Shown here one piece after another: positions 1-5,252 of a stretch of DNA of 8,104 bases; position 1 is the first letter of the stretch, and each line of letters begins with the position of its first letter. A program made the position numbers and the translations under genes. The notes beneath the pieces are model-generated. The model was not told the origin of the DNA, ran no database searches, and saw only the letters and a program-made list of their open reading frames with translations. This DNA is from UBA11540 sp045531755 (GTDB lineage Bacteria; Bacillota; Clostridia; Oscillospirales; Ruminococcaceae), in the NCBI GenBank assembly GCA_045531755.1, contig JAZSEP010000010.1, positions 1 to 8,104 of the forward strand. The letters run 5' to 3'.

Positions 1-125
1 GTATAGACGTACCGGGACTTTGCGATGAATGCGGATACTTCTTCGTAGCAGAGTATACGCTTTTGTTCAAAGGAAACCCCGCAATCATTTTTGAGATGCT
101 GAAAACCTATCTCAAATACATTTAG
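1..125 (+). CDS. C-terminal end of an unidentified protein (5' truncated by window)
   Basis: One frame is open from the window edge (first full codon at 3) to a TAG at 123-125 and encodes 40 residues. The visible tail has a Cys-x-x-Cys pair near its start (LCDEC), then an aromatic and hydrophobic stretch, and ends in TYLKYI. The stop codon lies within the Shine-Dalgarno of the next gene (TAGGAG at 123-128) and that gene starts 7 nt later, so the two are almost certainly co-transcribed and translationally coupled. I do not recognise the family from this fragment. The CxxC could be structural or metal-binding. That it is coding is supported by the open frame and the tight spacing rather than by homology. 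Confidence 0.6.
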   Translation, partial: IDVPGLCDECGYFFVAEYTLLFKGNPAIIFEMLKTYLKYI

Positions 126-132
126 GAGAAGT

Positions 133-1386
133 ATGAGTATAATAACAAATCTCACACGAATGTGGCTGACGCGCTCGTTCAAGCCGTTTGTTTTCAAAAA
201 TGAATACGATTCAAAGCTAAGATTTTCCGACTGTGAAAATTTAGGGCTTTATATACATATACCTTTTTGTAAATCTATCTGCAATTTTTGCCCGTACTGC
301 AAGGTTAAATACTCAAAAGAGCTCAGCGACAGATACATCGATTCTCTGATCGAAGAGATACGTCTTGTCGGAAAACAGCATCAAGGCAAAAAGACTGTCA
401 CAAGCCTCTATTTCGGCGGAGGAACACCGGCTCTTGTTGCAGAACGCCTTGGGGAGATAATATCTGCAGTTAACGAGCATTTCACGATAACCGAGGGAAT
501 AGGTGTGGAGCTTCACCCCGATAACGTGGTTGAGCCCGTTTTGACACTTTTAAAAGGAGCTGGAGTAACAAAAATCAGCATAGGAATACAGTCCTTCCAA
601 CCAAAGTTTCAGCAGATGTTGGGGAGAAAGGCCGTTGATGAAAACGCGCTCAAGGACGCTTTAGCACGGGTCGATTTTGAAACGGTTTCGATGGATTTTA
701 TATTTGCACTCCCTTCACAAAATTTCGAGGACTTGAAATCGGATATAGACACCGCTTTTGAAATCGGAGCAAACCACGTTGCTGTCTATCCTTTTATAGA
801 TTTCACATTCACCCAAAGCACCGTGCAAACAATGCCCAAAAAGGAAAAAAGAGCCTTGCTTGACGCCATCACGAAATACTGTATGGAAAAAGGCTATACC
901 CGCAGCTCTATATGGACCTTTTCAAACGAGAAAAATGCGAATTATTCCTCTATGACAAGGAATAATTTTCTGGGATTTGGATGCTCGGCGACAACGCTTC
1001 TCAAAGATCAATTCAAGATTAATACGTTTTCTGTCGAGGAATACTGCAATAGGGTAGACGCAAAAAAGCTCCCAACCTCGCTCACACTTCGCTTTTCGGC
1101 AAGACAACGTATGGTCTACTTTCTGTTTTGGACAGCATACAGCACCAAGGTAGATTCTGCCGACTTCGAGAGGTTTTTCGGTGTCCCCCTGAACAAAATG
1201 TACGGACTTGAGCTGAAGCTTGCAAAACTATTGGGCTTTGTAAAAGAGAAGGACGGGGTGTATAGTATGACACTTAAAGGTGCATTCTACTATCACTACT
1301 ACGAGAATTTTTACACCCTTGCCTATATCGATAAGATGTGGGGAATAATGCGAAAAGAAGCGTTTCCCGAGGAAATTAAGCTATAA
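133..1386 (+). CDS. HemW/HemN-like radical SAM protein (coproporphyrinogen III oxidase-like family)
   Basis: The 417-residue protein has the architecture of the HemW/HemN-like radical SAM family. The IHIPFC motif leads into the 4Fe-4S cluster-binding CxxxCxxC (Cys46, Cys50, Cys53), with an additional Cys56. GGGTP at 95-99 is the SAM-binding glycine motif. ELHPD at 126-130, the ISIGIQSF and LGR stretch near 148-165, and a FIFALPSQ segment correspond to conserved HemW strands. The C-terminal third resembles the HemN C-terminal domain. True HemW is a haem chaperone, while other relatives are methyltransferases or haem-degrading enzymes, so the exact reaction cannot be assigned here. The ATG is preceded by TAGGAG with 4-5 nt spacing, and the gene is coupled to the partial gene upstream. 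No other haem-biosynthesis gene is visible nearby. Confidence 0.88.
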   Translation: MSIITNLTRMWLTRSFKPFVFKNEYDSKLRFSDCENLGLYIHIPFCKSICNFCPYCKVKYSKELSDRYIDSLIEEIRLVGKQHQGKKTVTSLYFGGGTPALVAERLGEIISAVNEHFTITEGIGVELHPDNVVEPVLTLLKGAGVTKISIGIQSFQPKFQQMLGRKAVDENALKDALARVDFETVSMDFIFALPSQNFEDLKSDIDTAFEIGANHVAVYPFIDFTFTQSTVQTMPKKEKRALLDAITKYCMEKGYTRSSIWTFSNEKNANYSSMTRNNFLGFGCSATTLLKDQFKINTFSVEEYCNRVDAKKLPTSLTLRFSARQRMVYFLFWTAYSTKVDSADFERFFGVPLNKMYGLELKLAKLLGFVKEKDGVYSMTLKGAFYYHYYENFYTLAYIDKMWGIMRKEAFPEEIKL

Positions 1387-1390
1387 CAAA

Positions 1391-1420
1391 AGCTCCTTTG
1401 CTACTTGTTGCAAAGGAGCT
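1391..1420. terminator. Bidirectional terminator between radical SAM gene and sigF
   Basis: A perfect 11-bp stem (AGCTCCTTTGC at 1391-1401 with GCAAAGGAGCT at 1410-1420) encloses an 8-nt loop. It lies in the 38-nt gap between two convergent genes, 4 nt beyond each stop codon. In the minus direction the stem is followed by a TTT tract and then GTTATAG. In the plus direction it is followed by CAATTTATT. Both U-tracts are weak but the helix is strong, so it probably ends both transcripts. Confidence 0.8.
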
Positions 1421-1424
1421 CAAT

Positions 1425-2096
1425 TTATTCCAAAAGAAATTTTCTCATAATCGCAAGGAGTTTTTTCTCCCTTCGGGACACCTGAACCTGAGTCATACCA
1501 AGTTTTTTTGCCACTTGGGCTTGAGTTTCGTTTTTAAAATAGCGCAGGATAATCATCTGTCGGTCTTCGGCACCCAAGGTTGACAACGCCTCTTTCAAAG
1601 CCAAGGTATCAACAACCGTATCTTCGTGTGAATCTACAGCTATGTCTATCTGTCCGCTGCCCTCGTCTTCACTTTCGGTCAGAGAAACCGTGGGCATCGA
1701 AGCACCGATGGCTTGTGCGGCTGTTTCTTCGTCAATTCCAAGTGCAGCAGCTATTTCTGATACAAGCGGTTCTCTGCCGTGCTCCTGTAAAATGCTTTCT
1801 CTGATCCGTCCTGCTTTAACCGAGAGCTCTTTCAAACTGCGGCTCACCTTGACGGATCCGCCGTCACGGAATATTCTTTTAATTTCACCGAGAATAACGG
1901 GAACTGCATAGGTGGAAAACCGCAATCCTCTTGAAAAATCGAACCCGTCAGCAGCTTTTACGAGCCCCACGCAACCTGCTTGGAAAAGGTCGTCATATTC
2001 AACTCCTCGTCCGCGGAAACGGTTTGCGCAAGAGTGCACAAGTCCTAAATTGTTTTCTATGATTTGACTGCGCTCGGGCAAATCTGTTTGAATCAT
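1425..2096 (-). CDS. sigF: RNA polymerase sporulation sigma factor SigF
   Basis: This is the sigma factor of the forespore, active after asymmetric division. Numbered from an upstream ATG at 2105 (226 residues), region 2 covers about 20-90, with DDLFQAG at 38-44 and the RFSTYA motif at 62-67. GEIKRIFRDGG at 73-83 followed by VKVSRSLKEL at 85-94 is typical of SigF rather than SigG. Region 4 has a helix-turn-helix around QAQVAKKLGMTQVQVSR (195-211). I prefer the ATG at 2096 (223 aa) because AGAAAGG lies 10 nt upstream of it but only 1 nt from the ATG at 2105. The gene is third in the spoIIAA-spoIIAB-sigF operon, 30 nt after spoIIAB. Its activity should be controlled by SpoIIAB binding. The family call is very secure; only the start is uncertain by three codons. 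Confidence 0.97.
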   Translation of the reverse strand: MIQTDLPERSQIIENNLGLVHSCANRFRGRGVEYDDLFQAGCVGLVKAADGFDFSRGLRFSTYAVPVILGEIKRIFRDGGSVKVSRSLKELSVKAGRIRESILQEHGREPLVSEIAAALGIDEETAAQAIGASMPTVSLTESEDEGSGQIDIAVDSHEDTVVDTLALKEALSTLGAEDRQMIILRYFKNETQAQVAKKLGMTQVQVSRREKKLLAIMRKFLLE

Positions 2097-2126
2097 AAGC
2101 TCCATACCTTTCTGTTGTTATGTAGA

Positions 2127-2561
2127 TTATCTGGAACTTATCTTTTTCTCCATTGTTACGGTAGTGCCCCTGCCGATTGCAGAATTAACCCTTATTTTAT
2201 CCATAAACGATTCCATAACGGCAAACCCAAGCCCTGCGCGCTCTTCTCCGCCCGTAGTAAAAAGGGGCTCCATAGCCTGTTTAACATCAGCTATTCCGCA
2301 TCCTCGGTCACGAATCTTAATCTTGATGACATTCTTTTCAAACAGCTCGCAAACCACGACGATTTCACCGATTTTGTCCTTGTAACCGTGTACGATACAG
2401 TTAGTAACCGCTTCGGAAACGGCGGTTTTTATGTCTGACAATTCGTCTACCGTAGGGTCACACTGTGCCACAAAAGCGGCAACACAGCTTCTTAGAAAGC
2501 CTTCATTCGTAGAACGGCTGAGCGCTGTTATTTTAATTTTGTTTGTAGCTTCGCGTTTCAT
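2127..2561 (-). CDS. spoIIAB: Anti-sigma F factor and serine kinase SpoIIAB
   Basis: SpoIIAB binds and inhibits SigF and, with ATP, phosphorylates SpoIIAA. It has the GHKL-type ATP-binding fold. Numbered from Met at 2561, the N-box is SEAVTN (49-54, with the catalytic-base glutamate at 50), the G1 box is DRGCGI (85-90), PLFTT is at 99-103, and the glycine-rich lid is GLGF at 110-113. The 144-aa length is normal, and the N-terminal context (MKREA..., then TALS and FLR) lines up with the Bacillus protein. The ATG at 2561 is preferred over the in-frame ATG at 2570 because the Shine-Dalgarno AGAGAGGG (2578-2571) touches the 2570 codon but lies 9 nt from 2561. With this start the gene begins 2 nt after the spoIIAA stop, which implies translational coupling and fixed stoichiometry. 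Confidence 0.97.
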   Translation of the reverse strand: MKREATNKIKITALSRSTNEGFLRSCVAAFVAQCDPTVDELSDIKTAVSEAVTNCIVHGYKDKIGEIVVVCELFEKNVIKIKIRDRGCGIADVKQAMEPLFTTGGEERAGLGFAVMESFMDKIRVNSAIGRGTTVTMEKKISSR

Positions 2562-2563
2562 CT

Positions 2564-2878
2564 TCAACATCCCTCTCTTATCTTCGCAAATCTTGAAAGC
2601 CCCGATATCTGCATCACCTTTTTGATGTGCGGACTCACGTTTATTAGCTCGAGCTCGCCGCCCAAAGATGTCATAAGCTTGTACCTTCCCATAACAAGCC
2701 CGATTCCTGAACTGTCCATAAACGTCACGCCGCGAAAATCGAGCACCAATCTCTTGGGGCTTGTCCTTTCTGCCGCAAGGTCAACAGCTTCCCGAATTTC
2801 TTTAGAACTGTGATGGTCAATCTCGCCGTTAAGATACACGACAATTTGATTTTCATCAATATCAATATTCAATGACAA
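2564..2878 (-). CDS. spoIIAA: Anti-sigma F factor antagonist SpoIIAA
   Basis: SpoIIAA is a STAS-domain protein. In its unphosphorylated form it displaces SigF from SpoIIAB. GEIDHH (18-23) is the usual N-terminal signature, and FMDSSGIG (53-60) carries the phosphorylatable serine, Ser56, equivalent to Ser58 of Bacillus SpoIIAA. I chose a TTG start at 2878 (104 aa). GGAGGA lies 6 nt upstream of it, and the resulting N-terminus (M)SLNID matches the Bacillus MSLGID. The alternative ATG at 2896 directly abuts the T-tract of the upstream terminator and has no ribosome binding site. It is the first gene of the operon. No convincing sigma-H promoter is visible just upstream. Confidence 0.96.
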   Translation of the reverse strand: MSLNIDIDENQIVVYLNGEIDHHSSKEIREAVDLAAERTSPKRLVLDFRGVTFMDSSGIGLVMGRYKLMTSLGGELELINVSPHIKKVMQISGLSRFAKIREGC

Positions 2879-2896
2879 ACAAATTCCTCCAAACAT

Positions 2897-2932
2897 AAAA
2901 AGTCCTGTATCGTCAATGATACAGGACTTTTT
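2897..2932 (-). terminator. Strong intrinsic terminator after ribU, abutting spoIIAA
   Basis: A perfect 15-bp inverted repeat (AAAAAGTCCTGTATC and its complement GATACAGGACTTTTT) encloses a 6-nt loop. In the minus direction it ends in five T residues, 33 nt beyond the ribU stop. Because the helix is symmetric, with an A-tract on one side and a T-tract on the other, it could also act on the plus strand, but no plus-strand gene reaches it. Only 18 nt separate its end from the spoIIAA TTG, leaving no space for a promoter between them. Confidence 0.88.
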
Positions 2933-2965
2933 ATGAAAACTTTATCGCTATGTGTCGATAGAAAT

Positions 2966-3517
2966 TTATTTACGGATTAAAAATGCAATGCGCTTATAAA
3001 GGAAGAAGGTGACGATGGAATTTATACCTGCTTTTATCAGATTGAAGCCCAAAATAAACGGCATAAGTGTAAGAACCACGTCCCTCGTTACTCCGAATCG
3101 AGCCATAAACATAGGGGTGACTATGAGGTTTGCAAAGAACATAACAAACACCATTGCAAACGTTCCGACAGCCAGAGCTATTATGGCTCCTTTTTTTGTC
3201 TTTGTTTTCTTATAGATAAAGCCGCTTACAAGAGATAGGGTGCCGGTAGCAATAATGTGCATTATGATTCCGTATGCACCGTTTGCGGAGCTCACCGTGA
3301 GACCCTGTATCACGGAAACAACAACAGTTAGAAGAAGTCCCGCAACAGGTCCAAAAGCGAACGTTCCAATAAGTATCGAAATGTCCGCAGGGTCATACTC
3401 GAGAAAGTTGACGGCAGGGAAGATGGGAAAGTGTATAAAATAGACAAGAACGATTGAAACTGCACATAAAAGTCCAAGTCTTGCTACAACCTTTAAAGTG
3501 TACTTTGAGTTTTTCAT
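2966..3517 (-). CDS. ribU: Riboflavin ECF transporter S component RibU
   Basis: This 183-residue, very hydrophobic protein has about six predicted membrane segments, the usual form of an ECF S component. It binds riboflavin and works with a shared energising module (EcfA, EcfA', EcfT), which is not in this window. NFLEYDPADI (37-46) followed by GTFAFGPVAG (51-60) is characteristic of RibU. SANGAYG (77-83) and a late FNLIKAGINS segment (158-167) also fit. The ATG at 3517 follows AAAGGTGA with suitable spacing. An upstream in-frame ATG at 3583 would begin inside the riboswitch region and is rejected. The FMN riboswitch immediately upstream independently supports the riboflavin assignment. Confidence 0.93.
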   Translation of the reverse strand: MKNSKYTLKVVARLGLLCAVSIVLVYFIHFPIFPAVNFLEYDPADISILIGTFAFGPVAGLLLTVVVSVIQGLTVSSANGAYGIIMHIIATGTLSLVSGFIYKKTKTKKGAIIALAVGTFAMVFVMFFANLIVTPMFMARFGVTRDVVLTLMPFILGFNLIKAGINSIVTFFLYKRIAFLIRK

Positions 3518-3535
3518 AAAATCACCTTTCGAAAT

Positions 3536-3565
3536 AAAAAATATCCCCCTGAAAACAGGGGGATA
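3536..3565 (-). terminator. Riboswitch-controlled intrinsic terminator in the ribU leader
   Basis: In the minus direction the 10-bp stem TATCCCCCTG (3565-3556) and CAGGGGGATA (3551-3542) closes a TTTT tetraloop and is followed by TTTTTT (3541-3536). It lies between the FMN aptamer and the ribU start, so it is the expression platform: FMN binding should favour termination. The 5' edge of the aptamer contains CAGGG, which could pair with CCCTG of the terminator as an antiterminator. That pairing is an inference. Confidence 0.9.
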
Positions 3566-3596
3566 GAAATACCTATAGAGCATAAAAATGCCGCTT

Positions 3597-3718
3597 AGTT
3601 TCTTCCATCCGGACTATACCGTCGGTTTCGGATTCTAACCGAATCAGTCAAAAAAGACTCGCAGACTAATGCAAAAGCACATCACTGCCGGTGAGGAATT
3701 ACACCTCGCCCTGAAACT
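3597..3718 (-). ncRNA. FMN riboswitch (RFN element)
   Basis: The minus-strand sequence has the conserved RFN core. AGGGCGAGGTG is followed by AATTCCTCACCGGC near the 5' side, ACCGACGGT lies in the middle, and AGTCCGGATGGAAGAA is at the 3' side. The closing P1 helix is AGTTTC (3718-3713) with GAAACT (3602-3597). The element senses flavin mononucleotide and here controls ribU by transcription termination. The aptamer is complete, with no missing arm that I can see. Confidence 0.96.
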
Positions 3719-3725
3719 ACTATAA

Positions 3726-3753
3726 ATTATACATCTTTTTTAGGTTTTGTCAA
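3726..3753 (-). promoter_or_regulatory. Sigma-A-type promoter for the riboswitch-ribU transcript
   Basis: In the minus direction TTGACA (3753-3748) and TATAAT (3731-3726) are separated by 16 nt; both boxes are perfect consensus. Transcription would begin near 3719, at the edge of the P1 helix of the aptamer. The -35 box starts 3 nt past the stop codon of the GH10 gene. Confidence 0.9.
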
Positions 3754-3756
3754 TGC

Positions 3757-5103
3757 TTAAAGTACAACTGTGAACTCGTCAAAGCTTGTTTTTGTGAATC
3801 TTATATCCTTCTTAACTTCTTTTCCGTTTGCGGAAGCGGTAATCTCATAATCACCGTAGAAGCCCTTGAACCAGTAATACTCGTTCTCAGCAACAGCGTC
3901 AATGTTTGTCTTCCACTCGTGGTTGATAAGTCTGTCAAGCGTTTTGTATGCAGGTCTTTCAGAGAAATCGTCACGTACAAGACCGCCCTTGAAAACGCGT
4001 TCACTCCAAGTATTTCCGGATACGATAGCGCAGTTTTCGCCGAGGTTCCAGTAAACGATAGAGGAAACGGCAGAATGGCTGAACCACATACGGTAAAGGT
4101 TGTAAACAAGCTCTTCCTGAAGAGCCTCGTCGTATCCGTTGGTAGTAACTTCGGATATTGAGATTGGTTTGCCGAACTCTCCGTAGGTGTCAAGACAATT
4201 ATAGATGTTTTTGGGATTGAAGTGTGTGGGAGCGCGTTGAACAAGTCCTGCAGGATCGGTGAAAACGTGATACTGAAGACCGATTTCGTCCACACGGCAA
4301 CCCTTCATCAAGAGGTTTTCAATCAGCATATAGAAAGCCATACGACGCTTTCTATCAGCATCACCCCAGGTTCCGCCTGCCTCGTTTATGATAAGGCGGC
4401 TTGTGGGGAAGAATCTGTCAGCCATCTTAAATACGTACTCGGGGAATCCTTCTGCGACGGGAACTTCGTTTCTATAATCGGAGCTATTACAATCCTTTTC
4501 GCTTGAGAGAATAGGAAGGGTCTGAACTTCGTTTACGCAGTCGAAGCTTGGAATTATTCCGTCATAACGCTCGGAAATTGCTTTAAGTCTTCTGATAAGG
4601 TAGGGCTTTATCTGCTCAAAATCTTTCGGCAGCCAGTCGGGCAAAAACGTTCCCCAAAACAGAGGATGGCCCTTGGGCTCAATGTTGTTTTCTCTGCAGA
4701 ATTCCAGAATGGGCTCAGAGGGAGGTCTGCGGTCGATGAAAACGCTGTCTTTTTCAAAACGCATCTTTCCGTCTTCGGGCTCGAAGGCGCTCCAATAGAA
4801 AGGAACAACCGCGAGATTAAAGAGCTTTTTAAAACGCTCCTCGTACAAAGCGTTTTCCTCATCAGTGGGGAAACATTTATACTTGAAAATGTTGCATCCG
4901 AATCTGAAAGCGTGGTTTTTCTGCTTAATGCTGAGCTTTACGTTATTCACAGGATTTCCAGCTTCGTCCATAAACTTCAGCTTAACGAAGCCCTTCCTGT
5001 TAGTTTCGATTCCGTGTTCAATTCTGTCTTCCATATAATCGCGTTGCTCGGTCATAAATCTGAGCACGGCTTTTGTATCAACTTTTGTAGACTCTATTGC
5101 CAT
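3757..5103 (-). CDS. Glycoside hydrolase family 10 endo-1,4-beta-xylanase-like enzyme, apparently cytoplasmic
   Basis: The 448-residue protein has GH10 features in the right order. HPLFWG (146-151) corresponds to the GHTLVWH strand. FDCVNE (187-192) carries the general acid/base Glu192. GLQYHV (275-280) is the GxQxH strand. ISEVTT (316-321) carries the nucleophile Glu318, and YWNLGE (352-357) closes the barrel. About 100 residues precede the barrel core, including KLSIKQKNHAFRFG, and the last 25 residues look like a beta-rich tail. The ATG at 5103 has GGAGG 7 nt upstream; the longer reading frame to 5208 runs through the promoter and is not credible. There is no signal peptide, so it probably acts inside the cell on imported xylo-oligosaccharides. 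The histidine of the canonical WH motif is Gly, so the exact substrate is uncertain. Confidence 0.88.
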   Translation of the reverse strand: MAIESTKVDTKAVLRFMTEQRDYMEDRIEHGIETNRKGFVKLKFMDEAGNPVNNVKLSIKQKNHAFRFGCNIFKYKCFPTDEENALYEERFKKLFNLAVVPFYWSAFEPEDGKMRFEKDSVFIDRRPPSEPILEFCRENNIEPKGHPLFWGTFLPDWLPKDFEQIKPYLIRRLKAISERYDGIIPSFDCVNEVQTLPILSSEKDCNSSDYRNEVPVAEGFPEYVFKMADRFFPTSRLIINEAGGTWGDADRKRRMAFYMLIENLLMKGCRVDEIGLQYHVFTDPAGLVQRAPTHFNPKNIYNCLDTYGEFGKPISISEVTTNGYDEALQEELVYNLYRMWFSHSAVSSIVYWNLGENCAIVSGNTWSERVFKGGLVRDDFSERPAYKTLDRLINHEWKTNIDAVAENEYYWFKGFYGDYEITASANGKEVKKDIRFTKTSFDEFTVVL

Positions 5104-5137
5104 AAGATTACCTCCGTCAGAGTTTATTGATATAATA

Positions 5138-5166
5138 ATGATACCATACGAAAATCTCAATTTCAA
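5138..5166 (-). promoter_or_regulatory. Sigma-A-type promoter for the GH10 gene
   Basis: In the minus direction TTGAAA (5166-5161) is followed after 17 nt by TATCAT (5143-5138). An upstream TG one base before the -10 box forms an extended -10 element. The predicted start near 5131 gives a leader of about 28 nt before the ATG at 5103. Confidence 0.75.
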
Positions 5167-5174
5167 TAATTTCG

Positions 5175-5203
5175 GATAAAAAGTGCGATAAAATGTGATA
5201 AAA
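5175..5203. repeat. Three phased GATAAAA repeats upstream of the GH10 promoter
   Basis: On the plus strand GATAAAA occurs at 5175-5181, 5187-5193 and 5197-5203, with offsets of 12 and 10 bases, that is, about one helical turn. They lie just upstream of the -35 box of the GH10 promoter. They could be an operator for a regulator, or phased A-tracts that bend the DNA and act like an UP element. Confidence 0.6.
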
Positions 5204-5221
5204 TCCACGCAAAGACATTAT

Positions 5222-5250
5222 TAAAGCGCCCGTTTGACACGGGCGCTTTA
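5222..5250 (-). terminator. Hairpin terminator after dac
   Basis: A perfect 11-bp, GC-rich stem (TAAAGCGCCCG at 5222-5232 with CGGGCGCTTTA at 5240-5250) has a 7-nt loop and starts 2 nt beyond the dac stop codon. The following tract in the minus direction is only AATAATG after the stem's own TTTA, so termination may be incomplete. Confidence 0.75.
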
Positions 5251-5252
5251 GG

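Noticed and set aside
2879..2925. Sigma-H-like boxes (AGGA at 2924-2921 and GAAT at 2885-2882, minus strand) before spoIIAA
   Set aside because: The spacing is near consensus, but the -10 would overlap the Shine-Dalgarno and place the transcript start beyond the TTG start codon, so it cannot drive spoIIAA translation.
3518..3583. N-terminal extension of RibU to an ATG at 3583
   Set aside because: The extra codons read through the riboswitch terminator hairpin and T-run and have no ribosome binding site, whereas the ATG at 3517 has a good one.
4666..5130. 154-codon plus-strand frame opposite the GH10 gene
   Set aside because: It is antisense to conserved GH10 catalytic regions and runs across the GH10 start and leader into its promoter; a shadow frame.
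5104..5208. N-terminal extension of the GH10 protein to an ATG at 5208
   Set aside because: It covers the promoter and the leader; the internal ATG at 5103 has GGAGG at ideal distance.
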